A DNA stretch of 64,000 nt from CAVSCD01 sp963726335 (GCA_963726335.1 CAVSCD010000004.1:434001-498000), one strand, 5' to 3'; numbered from the stretch's first letter, positions 50,809-60,704 are shown. Numbers and translations: made by a program. Notes: a model not told the origin generated them from the letters alone.

Positions 50809-53013
50809 TCAGAAGGCGCAGGCGATCGCCAGCCTGAGACTCCTCGCCGGTTCGAACATGGCCTCGGCATCGGGCCGGGCGATATAGGTCGCGTTAAGCA
50901 CGTTGGCCATGGTCAAGTAGAAATTCCAGGTCCGCCAGGCATAGCTCGCCCTGATGTTGACGACGGCCGAGCCGGGGATGGCCACTTCGGCCGGGCCCGG
51001 GTTATCCTTATCGAGCAGGAAAACGCCGTTCGCCTCCGCGCTGAACCAGCCGAGCCAGACCCTCGTCCCGCCATACAGGCGAAAGGGCGGAATGTCGTTG
51101 AGAGGCGCCCCGGCATCGAGGCTCCGGCCGCGGATCGCGGACAGGTTGCCGAAGACCTTCCAGCCCGGGGTGATGAAATGTTCGGCCTCGAGTTCCCATC
51201 CCTCGATCCTGCCTTTGGCGATATTGCCGTATGTGTACGTCGTCGGGCTAATCTTGTAGCGTTCGATCATGCCGCCGATCTCATACCGGAAAGCGTAGAG
51301 GCCGGCAAAAAACCGCCTTCCCAGGAGCTTTAGCCCGCCGTCGAGGTTCAGGCTTGTCTCCGGCCTCAGGTCCGGCTGGCCGATGATGAACCCCCGGCCG
51401 CTGATCCCCGTATAGAACCGCTCGCTGAGGCTGGGCAGCCTGTACGCGCGGCCGGCGTTGACGAATGCCGTGAGCACATCCGTCAATTTATAGGAGGCCG
51501 CCAGGAACCCGGTGCCGGCGGTATCCCTGGCCAGTGCCGGCGCCTCCGACCCCATGGGCACGGCGTCCATCCGGAGGCTGTCCCAGCGCAGCCCGGCGAG
51601 GAGGTCGAGCCGCCTGACGCCCGAAAAATCGGCGGAGACAAATACGCCCACGTCCGACCGCCGGCCGTCGGCATACGGGAGCTCCTCGTAAACGTGCGAG
51701 GCCGAGCCCGAGGCATCGATGGCCGTATAGGTGTTCGCGGCGCTGGCGCCGGCCCGGCCAAAATAGTCCACCCCCGCTTCGAACCGGAGCCCATCGCCAA
51801 GAGTCCGGCCGTACGAGAGCTGAGACCCGAAATCGGTGCTCTGCGTGCGGCTGAACGATTCGGCGGTTTTCGAGCCCTTGTAAGTATCGGTCCGGGTTTC
51901 GAGGAAATTGGGATTAACGAAGGCCTGGAACAGGATCTCCCCTCCGCCGCCGACCCCCTTCTCGTTCCAGCGGAATTGGAGGAGGTTCTGGTTTTCCCTG
52001 GGATACCAGGTGGGCGACGTCGACGCGTTGGCGTTCGGCTTGCCGATATCCGTCCCCCTCGCCCCCAGGAAGCTCAGGTCGATGGTGCGCCGGTCCGTCC
52101 GGCGGGAGACCCGGGCGAGGAGGCTTCGCTGGGTGTATTGGGATTGAAGGACCCTGGATCCGTCAGGAAGGCGGTAGTTCCCGGCGTCCAGATCTTGAAA
52201 CGAGAGCAGGAACGCCGTCCGGCCGGAAGCTCCTTCAACGGTGGCGCCGAGCGCCTTTTCGGAGTTCACCAGCCCGTAGCCCGTCGAGAGCCGGCCGTGG
52301 ATCCCGGGGCGGAACGAGGGGCGTTTGGTCAGGAGATGGATGACGCCTCCGATCGCGTCCGACCCGTAGAAGACAGAGGACGGACTTCTCAGGACTTCGA
52401 TCTGGTCGATATCTTCGGGACTGACGAACGAGGCGTTGGGGCCCGTCCGCCGCTCGCTTTCAAGCCTGGCCCCGTCGACAAGATAAAGGATCCTCCTGCG
52501 GGCCAATCCCCGGACGGTGGGAACGAGCGAAAAACCTCCCGAACCGAGAGCGCCCACGCCGGGGACGTCCTGGATCCCCTCCGTGATGTTGGCGGGCCGC
52601 TTTTCCGCCAGCGTTTCGCCCCGGACGACGGTTTCGGCGGCCGGGATCTTGACCGACGGCTCGGGGTAGCGGAGAGCCGTCACCGCGATCTCCTCGCGCT
52701 GCGCGATCAGGGGAGTGAGCGCGAAAACGAGCTCCCGGGCCAACTCCGTCCTGGCAACCGCGAACGCGCGCTCGTAGTGGTCCGCGTGGACGACCTCGAG
52801 GCGGATCTCGCCGGAGCCGGGGACCGGAAGAACGAATTCGCCGCGGGGACCGGTTACGGTCCGCGCGCCGGTCGGACGGTGGCTGACCACAGCTCCCTCA
52901 AGCGGCTGGCCGCCCACCCCGACCACCACGCCCCGGACCTCGGCATCCGGCGCCTGGGCCAGGAGCGAGGCGGCCAGCGCCAGCGGCAGGAAGACGGCGG
53001 TCAATGTGCGCAA
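50809..53013 (-). CDS. TonB-dependent outer-membrane receptor
   Basis: From the preferred start it is a 734-residue protein: signal peptide (MRTLTAVFLPLALAASLLAQ), a carboxypeptidase-regulatory-like beta sandwich (VRGVVVGVGGQPLEGAVV), a plug domain (RPANITEGIQDVPGVG and DQIEVLRSPSSVFYGSDAIGG), and a 22-strand barrel ending in a C-terminal phenylalanine. It imports a ligand such as a siderophore, vitamin or oligosaccharide with TonB energy, but no transport partner is nearby. The frame can be extended 12 codons to TTG 53049, but that codon is part of the promoter's -35 box; TTG 53013 lies at the expected transcription start. Confidence 0.85.
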   Translation of the reverse strand: MRTLTAVFLPLALAASLLAQAPDAEVRGVVVGVGGQPLEGAVVSHRPTGARTVTGPRGEFVLPVPGSGEIRLEVVHADHYERAFAVARTELARELVFALTPLIAQREEIAVTALRYPEPSVKIPAAETVVRGETLAEKRPANITEGIQDVPGVGALGSGGFSLVPTVRGLARRRILYLVDGARLESERRTGPNASFVSPEDIDQIEVLRSPSSVFYGSDAIGGVIHLLTKRPSFRPGIHGRLSTGYGLVNSEKALGATVEGASGRTAFLLSFQDLDAGNYRLPDGSRVLQSQYTQRSLLARVSRRTDRRTIDLSFLGARGTDIGKPNANASTSPTWYPRENQNLLQFRWNEKGVGGGGEILFQAFVNPNFLETRTDTYKGSKTAESFSRTQSTDFGSQLSYGRTLGDGLRFEAGVDYFGRAGASAANTYTAIDASGSASHVYEELPYADGRRSDVGVFVSADFSGVRRLDLLAGLRWDSLRMDAVPMGSEAPALARDTAGTGFLAASYKLTDVLTAFVNAGRAYRLPSLSERFYTGISGRGFIIGQPDLRPETSLNLDGGLKLLGRRFFAGLYAFRYEIGGMIERYKISPTTYTYGNIAKGRIEGWELEAEHFITPGWKVFGNLSAIRGRSLDAGAPLNDIPPFRLYGGTRVWLGWFSAEANGVFLLDKDNPGPAEVAIPGSAVVNIRASYAWRTWNFYLTMANVLNATYIARPDAEAMFEPARSLRLAIACAF

Positions 53014-53019
53014 GCCAAA

Positions 53020-53049
53020 ATAATATTCATTGCGGGTGAAGGCTGTCAA
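53020..53049 (-). promoter_or_regulatory. Promoter giving a leaderless TonB receptor mRNA
   Basis: On the minus strand TTGACA (53049-53044) and TATTAT (53025-53020) are 18 nt apart. Initiation is expected at about 53013, which is a TTG in the frame of the receptor. Confidence 0.6.
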
Positions 53050-53177
53050 CGGAAGAAGATCGTTATGGGATATCGGCTCGAGTTCTGGTAAAATAGCCGC
53101 CTTGTCTTTGAGGTTGAGTTGGCCATGCCCGCGTCTGCTTTCGTGAACATAGTCACTCCGAGTTTGGAGGCCCGGCC

Positions 53178-54971
53178 ATGCCCGGAATGAGTGCCGACAT
53201 CGCGACTCTGGCCGACATCCTCCGGTATCTCGAGCGCGATGGCTTGAAGCCGGACCTGCTCAAGGCCCGAACCGAAGACGGCTTCCGTCCGATCTCGACG
53301 GCCGAATTCTCGCGCCGCGTCCGCGGTCTGTCGCTCGGCCTGGCCGGCCTGGGACTCGGCCCCGGCGTCAAGGTCGCCCTCCTGTCCGAGAATCGCCCCG
53401 AGTGGATCATCGCCGACCTGGCCGTGCTCGCCGCGGGCGGGATCACCGTCCCCATCTACACCCAGCTCCCGCCCGCGCAGATCGAATATCTCATCGAAGA
53501 TTCGGAGAGCGAGATCATCCTCTGTTCGACCCGGGAGCTCTGGCTCAAGGTCGAAGCCGTCCGCGCCCGGCTGCCCCGGCTGGCCCATGCCATCCTGTTC
53601 GAGGGCGCCGTCCCCGGCGTGCTCACCGCCGATGAAGTGATCATCCGGGGCGAAGCGGAGGGCCGGGCGCGGCCTGACAGTTTCGACCGGGCGGCCGCCG
53701 CCGTCCGGCCCGGCGACCCGGCGTCGATCATCTACACGTCGGGAACGACGGGAGCGCCCAAGGGCGTTGTCCTCAGCCACGGCAATCTTATCGCCAACAT
53801 CCGCGCCACCGATGCCGTCATCCAATTCGACGCCAGGGACACGAGCCTTTCGTTTCTCCCCCTCGCTCACGTCCTGGAGCGGATGACGACCTGGGCGCTG
53901 CTGTCCAAAGGGGCTTCGATAATCTACGGCGGCGGAGTCGAAACGGTCGCCGAGGATCTTCTTGAAGGCCAGCCCACGGTCATGATCAGCGTGCCGCGGC
54001 TGTTCGAAAAAATGTACGTCAAGATCATGGACCAGGTCCTCGCGGGGTCGGCGCTCAAGAAAAGGATCTTCTTCTGGTCGCTCACCGCCGGCCGCAAACG
54101 GTCCCGCCGGATCGTCGCCGGGAAAAAGGTCCCGCGGTTCCTGGCCCTGAGATACGCGCTGGCCCGCCGGCTGGTCTTCGCCAGGATCCTGGCCAGGACG
54201 GGCGGCCGGATCAGGTGGTTCATCTGCGGCGGCGCGCCGCTATCCGAGGATATCGCCGAATTTTTTTACGCCGTCGGTCTGGTCATTTGCCCCGGCTACG
54301 GACTGACGGAGACGTCTCCCATCCTGACCGGCAACACGCCGGACATCTACCGTTTCGGGACGGTCGGCAAGCCGCTCCCGGGCGTCGAGATCCGCATCGC
54401 CGGGGACGGCGAGATCATGGCCCGCGGCGACAACGTCATGCTCGGCTACTACAGGAAAGAGGCCGAGACCCGGGAGGTGATGGCCGACGGCTGGCTTCAT
54501 ACGGGCGATATCGGGTACTTCGATCAGGACGGTTTTCTGATCATCACCGACCGGAAGAAGGACTTGATCGTGACATCGGGCGGGAAGAACGTCGCCCCCC
54601 AGCCGATCGAAAGCCGCCTGTTGGCGAATCCCTTTATCCGGTCGGCCGTGGTCGTCGGGAACGACCGCAAGTTCATTTCGGCTCTGATCGTTCCTGAATT
54701 TGATAAATTAGCGGCCGTTGCCAAGCGATGGGGGGTCGAGGCCGCTGTCCCGGCCGAGCTGATCGCGCGCCAGGATGTCGTCGATTTCATGCTGGCCGAG
54801 ATCCAGAGAACCACACCCGACCTCGCCCCCTACGAACGGATCAAGAAGATCATCCTCCTCGACCGGGATTTCGACCTGGCGGCCGGCGAGATCACTCCCA
54901 CTTTGAAAGTCCGCCGGAGCTTTGTGGAGCGGGAGTTCAGGCAGCGGATCGACGCTCTTTACGCCGACTGA
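53178..54971 (+). CDS. Long-chain acyl-CoA synthetase (AMP-forming)
   Basis: A 597-residue adenylate-forming enzyme that activates fatty acids to acyl-CoA through an acyl-AMP. The phosphate loop YTSGTTGAPKG (186-196) is followed by FLPLAHVLERMTTWALLSKG, CPGYGLTETSP (A5) and HTGDIGYFDQDGFLIITDR with KKDLIVTSGGKNVAP (A8). The FAA1-like length and motifs point to medium/long chain substrates. ATG 53178 follows GGAGG at 8 nt; ATG 53184 in frame is also possible. It is divergent from the TonB receptor. The thioesterase at 34268 runs the opposite reaction at ACP level. Confidence 0.93.
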   Translation: MPGMSADIATLADILRYLERDGLKPDLLKARTEDGFRPISTAEFSRRVRGLSLGLAGLGLGPGVKVALLSENRPEWIIADLAVLAAGGITVPIYTQLPPAQIEYLIEDSESEIILCSTRELWLKVEAVRARLPRLAHAILFEGAVPGVLTADEVIIRGEAEGRARPDSFDRAAAAVRPGDPASIIYTSGTTGAPKGVVLSHGNLIANIRATDAVIQFDARDTSLSFLPLAHVLERMTTWALLSKGASIIYGGGVETVAEDLLEGQPTVMISVPRLFEKMYVKIMDQVLAGSALKKRIFFWSLTAGRKRSRRIVAGKKVPRFLALRYALARRLVFARILARTGGRIRWFICGGAPLSEDIAEFFYAVGLVICPGYGLTETSPILTGNTPDIYRFGTVGKPLPGVEIRIAGDGEIMARGDNVMLGYYRKEAETREVMADGWLHTGDIGYFDQDGFLIITDRKKDLIVTSGGKNVAPQPIESRLLANPFIRSAVVVGNDRKFISALIVPEFDKLAAVAKRWGVEAAVPAELIARQDVVDFMLAEIQRTTPDLAPYERIKKIILLDRDFDLAAGEITPTLKVRRSFVEREFRQRIDALYAD

Positions 54972-55099
54972 CCGTCGACCCCAGGTGCCCAAAACGAAAG
55001 TCGTTAATTTATTTCTACATCTAATCGTAAGTTGTTGAGATCACCACGCCTCGCTCGTAATGAATTTTTCTATCGGCAATTTGGGGATAATGCGGCATC

Positions 55100-55128
55100 T
55101 TGACAACTCTACAGGTTCTCACTAGATT
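55100..55128 (+). promoter_or_regulatory. Promoter for the 55212 gene
   Basis: TTGACA (55100-55105) and TAGATT (55123-55128), spacer 17 nt, in the 54972-55211 gap. The -10 box is 83 nt upstream of the ATG, so there is a leader of about 77 nt. No other feature was seen in the gap. Confidence 0.65.
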
Positions 55129-55211
55129 GGGCCCTTGAAATACGCTTCGCTGACCAGCGTCCCGCCTTCCGTCTATCGCACTTATCGCGAAGGCGCCTGA
55201 GAGGAGATAAA

Positions 55212-57755
55212 ATGTCCAGCAAGAGAACCGCCTCGTTGATCCTGCTGATGGCCGTGTGGGCGATGACCACGGGCGTCGCGGTCACGCTCCCGGCCCAGAC
55301 GGACCCCGCCAGACCGACGTTCCTCGACCACCGGCCGATCCGGTTCTCTCCGGGCGACGTCCGGCTCCCGGCGGAGGAGAACGAGATGAGCCGCCGCTAC
55401 CTGAGGCTGTGCGAAAAATGGATCCCGATCGGCATGAAGAGCTTCAAGGACTGGCCGACCCGGCCCAACTGCGGGCACTTCTTCGGCGGTGTGTACTGGT
55501 ACGGGCTGGAGACAGCCGGTCCCGCGGCCATGATGGCCATCGTCAGCACCTCGCGGGAATACGACGAGGCCGCCGCCGGCTTTACCCGGCAGCAGCTTCG
55601 GGAAGCCGCCATCAAGGGCCTGCGCTACCTCTGTTTCACCCACGACACGGGCCCGGCCGACTGCGTCCGGCCCAAGGAGAGCCTGGGGCGGCCCGAGCCG
55701 GCCAACACCAAGTGGGGCGAGCGCGGCAAGGGTTTCTTCCCCGAGAGCCAGTGCAGCGGCACGATCCACAACCTCAATATCATCGCCGCCCTGTTGCCGG
55801 ACATGGTGGATGCCGAAACCTGGCAGATGCTGGCCAACATCAACATGGATTACATGGACCGGTTCGGCACCATGCCCCCTCCATCGGGAGTCTATAATAA
55901 CACCCAGATGGAAGAGAACGGCTGGACCGCGCTGGGCCTCGCCTCCGCCCACCTGCTCCTGCCGCGCCATCCGCAGGCCGAAGCCTGGGCCCGCCATGCC
56001 GCGCGCTGGATGTTCGCGACCGCGACCATGCCCCAGGACAGCTTCAACCAGACGGTCATCGCCGACGGCAAGACCGCGGCCGATCTGTGCGCCCGGATCT
56101 ACACCACGCTTCCCGACGGCATGGCCGAGAATCACGGCATCGTCCACCCGAGCTACCTGTCGTCCGGCGTCAGCTACATGGGTTCGACGGCGCTCCAGTA
56201 CGCGATCTTCGGGCAGACGCCGCCGCCTCATCTCTTCTGGAACCGTCAGGTCATCTACGACCGTCTCAAGGAGACCAGCGATGCGCTCGGGTTCGCCCAC
56301 CGGGTGCAGGGGATGGATTGGCCTTATTTCAACGTCGGCACCGCGTCGCTCCATGCCCTCGCCAGCGTGTTGTTGCAGGATCGGGAAGCCGCCTACCTCG
56401 AGAGGGTCGGGCTCGACTGGGTCGAGAAGGTCCAGACCATCCACCAGGGCCGCATCATCGACCCCGAGGTCGCCGCCATCTGCGAAACGCAGCAGGACCC
56501 GGTGGCCGTCACTGAGTACGGCGGTTCGGCTTTCGCCTTCCCGTACCTTTTCCACCGGGTGTTCGGTCCCGGAGAGACCCCGTGCTCGCCCGAGGAGTTC
56601 CTCGCCGCCGCCAAGGGAGTCCGCTACTACCCGCACTCCGGCGTCCTGTTCCATAAACACGACAAAGGCCAGGTCAGCCTGAGCTGGAGGAACCAGACCA
56701 TGGTCATGCCGTTGACCAACGACGGACTCGAGCTGATCGGCTCGGCCCGCGGCTCGATGCTGGCGTCGGTGGTCGTCCGCGACATCCCGGCCAGCGAAGA
56801 GAACGTCGCCCTGAAGGTCTGGAACGGGAGCGACCGCGCCGCCGCCGTGGTCAGCCAGCGCCTCGCCCAGGGGAGCGTCGGGAGGAAGGTCTTCTTCGCC
56901 TCCCTGCCCGACGGGAACACCGTGCTCGTCGAACGCCTTGTCGCCCTCAAGGATATCACGGTCGAATCCCTGCGCCAGGGCTACCTCCATATTATCAACG
57001 AGAAATTCGCCTGCGCCGGGGAAGACGGACGGGCGCGCCGGATGTTCTACTTCCCGGGCGGAGAAAAGGCCTTCTTCGGATTCCCCAGCCGGGACCCCGC
57101 GGACGACATCGTCCTGCCGCTCGACCACCCCGCTTGGGTCAACATCGACGACAAGATGAGCCTTTATTTCCGGGGAACAGGAGCGACACGTTACACGAAC
57201 CGGCATTATTTCAAGGTCTGGCACGCCGTCGCCGACGACCTCGAACTGAGCGTCCTCGAGGCGCCTCAAGCCTTCGCCAAGGACGCCCTGGTCGGCGAGC
57301 TGACCACGCTGATCTGGCCGGGCCAGAAGCACGAAGAGATCGCCGATCACACCCTCGTCGCCGCCGGGACCAGCGCAGACGTTAGCGCCCTGCTGGCCGG
57401 GCGGTACCTCGCTTGGGTCAACTTCGGCGAAAAACCTTGCCGGGACGAGGCCTTCTTCGCCGGGAACCTGGGCGGCGACGTGCCGGTTTTCCCAGGCGTA
57501 ACCCGGTTGAGCGCCGATGGCTGGCGTTATCGGTTGCAGGGTGACGCGCTCGAGGGAGCGGTCCTCGAGCCGCGCGGCAGCCTGAGGATCTCCGCCGGCC
57601 GCCCCGAGTCTCAGCTGCAGGTCGAAGCGGTCCCGGGCGGGGCCGTCTATGTGACGAACCCGGGGAAGGGAAGCGTGAACGTCGAGTGGGGGACGGCGCC
57701 GGAGCGGCGCAAGGTGACACTCAAGGCCGGTGAAACACGGTTGCTCCCGGACTGA
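55212..57755 (+). CDS. Large secreted protein, probable alpha/alpha-toroid plus beta-sandwich glycan enzyme
   Basis: An 847-residue protein with signal peptide (about 1-29). Residues about 55-430 are helical and tryptophan/tyrosine rich (HFFGGVYWYGLETAGPAAMM, GVYNNTQMEENGWTALGLAS, MDWPYFNVGTASLHALAS), as in alpha/alpha-toroid glycan enzymes. Residues about 460-847 are beta-rich, ending VTLKAGETRLLPD. The architecture matches polysaccharide lyase or heparinase-like enzymes in outline, but I do not recognise a family and the HxHAD signature is absent. Conserved acidic and aromatic residues suggest an enzyme. ATG 55212 follows GAGAGGAG. It is convergent with an M48 protease. Confidence 0.65.
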   Translation: MSSKRTASLILLMAVWAMTTGVAVTLPAQTDPARPTFLDHRPIRFSPGDVRLPAEENEMSRRYLRLCEKWIPIGMKSFKDWPTRPNCGHFFGGVYWYGLETAGPAAMMAIVSTSREYDEAAAGFTRQQLREAAIKGLRYLCFTHDTGPADCVRPKESLGRPEPANTKWGERGKGFFPESQCSGTIHNLNIIAALLPDMVDAETWQMLANINMDYMDRFGTMPPPSGVYNNTQMEENGWTALGLASAHLLLPRHPQAEAWARHAARWMFATATMPQDSFNQTVIADGKTAADLCARIYTTLPDGMAENHGIVHPSYLSSGVSYMGSTALQYAIFGQTPPPHLFWNRQVIYDRLKETSDALGFAHRVQGMDWPYFNVGTASLHALASVLLQDREAAYLERVGLDWVEKVQTIHQGRIIDPEVAAICETQQDPVAVTEYGGSAFAFPYLFHRVFGPGETPCSPEEFLAAAKGVRYYPHSGVLFHKHDKGQVSLSWRNQTMVMPLTNDGLELIGSARGSMLASVVVRDIPASEENVALKVWNGSDRAAAVVSQRLAQGSVGRKVFFASLPDGNTVLVERLVALKDITVESLRQGYLHIINEKFACAGEDGRARRMFYFPGGEKAFFGFPSRDPADDIVLPLDHPAWVNIDDKMSLYFRGTGATRYTNRHYFKVWHAVADDLELSVLEAPQAFAKDALVGELTTLIWPGQKHEEIADHTLVAAGTSADVSALLAGRYLAWVNFGEKPCRDEAFFAGNLGGDVPVFPGVTRLSADGWRYRLQGDALEGAVLEPRGSLRISAGRPESQLQVEAVPGGAVYVTNPGKGSVNVEWGTAPERRKVTLKAGETRLLPD

Positions 57756-57760
57756 CCCGG

Positions 57761-59263
57761 TCAGGCTTTCTTCTCGACCAGGATCTGGAGCATCTCCAGC
57801 TCGTCGGCGTCGAACCAGACCCGGCCGCAGGCGAGGCACTTGTCCACGGGAATGAAATACTGATAGTTGAACGGCCGCGGCGCCAGCCGGTAGCCGCAAT
57901 CGGGACAGGTGAGGTTCCCGACGGCTTTCCATTTTGAGCGCCGGGACTTCACCGGGTTGGACAGAAATTCTTCCCTGAATCGCCCCGCCTTGGCGAGAAG
58001 CTCGGGCGAGAAGTCGAACTCCCGGCGCCAGAGGATCCGACCGACATGAGAAGCGTCCACCAGCTTGCCGCCGCAGGTCCCGCAGGATTTCGTGGGAACG
58101 CCCTCGTAGAACCCGTCGCTGAGCGGCCGGCGGCAGCGGGGACAGAGGTTGTCTCCGCTGTGCCCGGTCGGGACCGCCCCCGCCGCCCGGCCGGTTTCCC
58201 CGGCTGAAAAGACCGTGCCCCGGGCGCCCGCGCGCAATCTCTGATTTTCCCAAACCTGCTCGATGATGTTGGCCGGCGCCAGATCCGCCATCCCGGCCAG
58301 CCGCCGGACCCGCCCCATCACCGGAGGATGGGAGTTGAAGATGCGGCCGGCGAAGCTGTCCTCGTCTTCGCTGCTCAGCCGCGGCGCCACGATAAAAAGC
58401 GGGCTGTAGGTCAGGCTGAAATCGCCGACAAACGAGCTCTTGATATGGGCTTTGTAAAGGGCCCTGGCCAGCGCCGCCGGGTTCCGGCTGATCTCGGCGG
58501 CCGCGGCATCGGCCAGGACTTCCCGCTCGCGGCTGAGGAGCATGCTCAAAAGATGCATGACGAGCGACGACAGGACGACGGCGAAATACACGAGGACCGG
58601 CGGGGCGCCGCCCCGGCCGCCGCCCGCCATCCGCCCCTCGGCCGAGACGTCCTCGGGCTCGAGGGCGGCCCGGATCCTCTCGAGGAAATTGGCCAGCGAG
58701 CAGACCAGAGTGACGTAGAAAGCGTCGCCGCGCGAGATATGGGCCAGCTCATGGGCGGTCACGGACTGGATCTCGTCCCGGGTGCAGTCGGCGAGCAGTC
58801 CCTCGGTCACCGCCACCGCGGGCGTGCCGTCCGGCTCGACCAGGGCCAGCGAGTTGATCGTGAACGAAGGGATGACATAGGGCTTGACCCGCGGCAACCC
58901 CGAGGCCAGGCGCATCTCATCGACCGTGTTGGCGAACTGCTGATGATAGCGGTCCCCGGGCTCGGGCGGAGCCGCCTCCAGCCGCTTGATGATATAGGCG
59001 GCCCCGAACCGCCGCGCGTCGAGGTAGTGGAACACGGCGACGACAACCGCGATGGCGAGAACGGCCAGCAGCAGCCTGGCCAGGGAAGGACCGGACAGGA
59101 ATCCCGGCCCGACGGCGAACAGGCCGAAAGAGAGCACCACCGCCAGGGAGATGAGCCCGACGGCCAGGAAATAGAACAGAGTCAACCCGGCAAGCACGAG
59201 CAGGCTCTTCCGCCACTGGGAGCGCTGGACCTCATAGAAATCCGCCCTGGGGCTGGTTCTCAT
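57761..59263 (-). CDS. M48-family membrane metalloprotease with C-terminal zinc ribbons
   Basis: A 500-residue membrane protein. Two N-terminal helices (LLVLAGLTLFYFLAVGLISL and LARLLLAVLAIAVVVAVF) precede a protease domain with HELAH (H171, E172, H175) and a third-ligand region SREREVLADAAAAE. Unlike ordinary HtpX (about 290 residues) it adds a C-terminal part with two zinc-ribbon modules: NLCPRCRRPL with KSCGTCGGKL, and LTCPDCGYRL with KCLACGRVWFDADELEML, the latter of TFIIB-type style. It probably degrades misfolded membrane proteins, the ribbons serving in substrate or partner binding. A promoter sits so near the ATG that the mRNA should be leaderless or nearly so. Confidence 0.87.
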   Translation of the reverse strand: MRTSPRADFYEVQRSQWRKSLLVLAGLTLFYFLAVGLISLAVVLSFGLFAVGPGFLSGPSLARLLLAVLAIAVVVAVFHYLDARRFGAAYIIKRLEAAPPEPGDRYHQQFANTVDEMRLASGLPRVKPYVIPSFTINSLALVEPDGTPAVAVTEGLLADCTRDEIQSVTAHELAHISRGDAFYVTLVCSLANFLERIRAALEPEDVSAEGRMAGGGRGGAPPVLVYFAVVLSSLVMHLLSMLLSREREVLADAAAAEISRNPAALARALYKAHIKSSFVGDFSLTYSPLFIVAPRLSSEDEDSFAGRIFNSHPPVMGRVRRLAGMADLAPANIIEQVWENQRLRAGARGTVFSAGETGRAAGAVPTGHSGDNLCPRCRRPLSDGFYEGVPTKSCGTCGGKLVDASHVGRILWRREFDFSPELLAKAGRFREEFLSNPVKSRRSKWKAVGNLTCPDCGYRLAPRPFNYQYFIPVDKCLACGRVWFDADELEMLQILVEKKA

Positions 59264-59273
59264 GGGCGCTTAT

Positions 59274-59301
59274 GTTATAAGAAAATACGGGGGCCGGTCA
59301 A
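59274..59301 (-). promoter_or_regulatory. Promoter giving a near-leaderless M48 protease mRNA
   Basis: On the minus strand TTGACC (59301-59296) and TATAAC (59279-59274) are 16 nt apart, and ATG 59263 is 10 nt after the -10 box. No ribosome site is present. Confidence 0.6.
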
Positions 59302-59363
59302 TTTGCTTTACATTCTCTTTTCCTTGTGTTAACGAAAGGGGACTCGTCTCCAGGAGGTGCCTT

Positions 59364-60704
59364 ATGGGCAATGCGCGAAACGAACTCAGCCGCCGTGAGT
59401 TCCTGTCGACATCGGCCGCCGCCTTGGGGGCCGCCGGGCTGTCGCTCGGGAGCCCCGCGCCGGCCGCGGGTCAGGCGCTCCCTGGAAAGCGCAAGGCCGC
59501 CCTGGTCGGCACGGGCGGGCGGGGAAGCTCGCTCTGGGGCAAGGATCTCCTCCGTGACTTCGGCGACCTCGTCGAGATGGTCGGGCTCTGCGACATCAAC
59601 CCCATCCGCCTGGAGACCGCCAAGGGCCTGATGGGCGCGGCCTGCCCGACGTTCACCGATTTCGACCGGATGCTCCGCGAGACCGGGCCGGACCTCGTCA
59701 TCGTCACGACCAAGGACTGCTTCCACGCCAAGTACATCGTCCTGGCGATGCAGGCCGGCTGCGACGTGATCACCGAGAAACCGATGTGCACGGACGAGAA
59801 GATGGTCCAGGAGATCATCGACGCCGAGCGCCGGACGGGCCGGAACCTGACCGTCACTTTCAATTACCGGTTCGGCCCCGACGCCTCCCGGATCAAGGAG
59901 ATCCTGATGTCCCGGGAGATCGGCGAGGTGACCTCGGTCGATTTCCACTGGTACCTGGACGTCTATCACGGCGCCGACTATTTCCGCCGCTGGCACGCCT
60001 TCAAGCAGAACTCGGGGTCGCTCCTCGTTCACAAGGCGTCGCATCATTTCGACGTCATGAACTGGTGGCTGGGCGCGGAGCCGGTCGAGGTCAACGCCCA
60101 GGGAGAGCTCCGCAAGTACGGCTACAACGGACCGTTCCGGGGCACGAGGTGCATGGGCTGCCCCCACAAGGCGGAGTGTGAGTTCTACTGGGACATCACC
60201 GCCAATCCGCAGGCGATGGCGCTCTACGTGAAGGCCGAGGCGGCCGACGGCTATCTCCGCGACGCCTGCGTCTTCCGGGAAAACATCAACATCTGGGACA
60301 CGATGAACGTCCAGGTCCTCTACCACAACCGGGTGACGATGAGCTATTCGCTCAACGCCTTCATGCCCTACGAGGGGTACACGGTGGGTTTCAACGGGAC
60401 GAAGGGCCGGCTCGACGCCCGCGTCTACCACAAGCAGCCGTGGCCGGTCGGCGTCCTGGCCGACATCCGGATCACCGGGAACTTCGGGGCCACCCGGACC
60501 TTCTCGCTATCGCAAGGGGAGGGCGGGCATTTCGGGGCCGACCAGGTCATGCAGCAGTTGATCTTCCGGAAGAATGAGACCGACCCGCTCGGCCGTCCGG
60601 CCGGCAGCCGGGACGGAGCGCTGTCGTCGCTCGTGGGCATCGCGGCCCGGCACAGCATCGAGCAGAAGCGGCCCGTCAAGATCGACGAACTGGTAAGGAT
60701 ATAG
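59364..60704 (+). CDS. Tat-exported Gfo/Idh/MocA-family oxidoreductase
   Basis: A 446-residue protein with a twin-arginine signal (ELSRREFLSTSAAALGAAG) and a Rossmann domain KAALVGTGGRGSSLWG. TEKPMCTDEKMVQEIIDAE contains the EKP catalytic-lysine motif. The C-terminal domain follows with FHWYLDVYHGADYFRRW and a cysteine cluster RCMGCPHKAECEFYWD. NAD(P)-dependent reactions on sugars are the family norm; exported members carry their cofactor folded in. The cysteine group may bind a metal. ATG 59364 follows CAGGAGGTG. The TAG stop is the start of a large hairpin element before the POT gene. Confidence 0.87.
   Translation: MGNARNELSRREFLSTSAAALGAAGLSLGSPAPAAGQALPGKRKAALVGTGGRGSSLWGKDLLRDFGDLVEMVGLCDINPIRLETAKGLMGAACPTFTDFDRMLRETGPDLVIVTTKDCFHAKYIVLAMQAGCDVITEKPMCTDEKMVQEIIDAERRTGRNLTVTFNYRFGPDASRIKEILMSREIGEVTSVDFHWYLDVYHGADYFRRWHAFKQNSGSLLVHKASHHFDVMNWWLGAEPVEVNAQGELRKYGYNGPFRGTRCMGCPHKAECEFYWDITANPQAMALYVKAEAADGYLRDACVFRENINIWDTMNVQVLYHNRVTMSYSLNAFMPYEGYTVGFNGTKGRLDARVYHKQPWPVGVLADIRITGNFGATRTFSLSQGEGGHFGADQVMQQLIFRKNETDPLGRPAGSRDGALSSLVGIAARHSIEQKRPVKIDELVRI

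Noticed and set aside
55182..58253. 1023-codon open frame on the minus strand
   Set aside because: It is the antisense of the 847-residue gene and part of the M48 gene, which have signal peptides, motifs and ribosome sites of their own.
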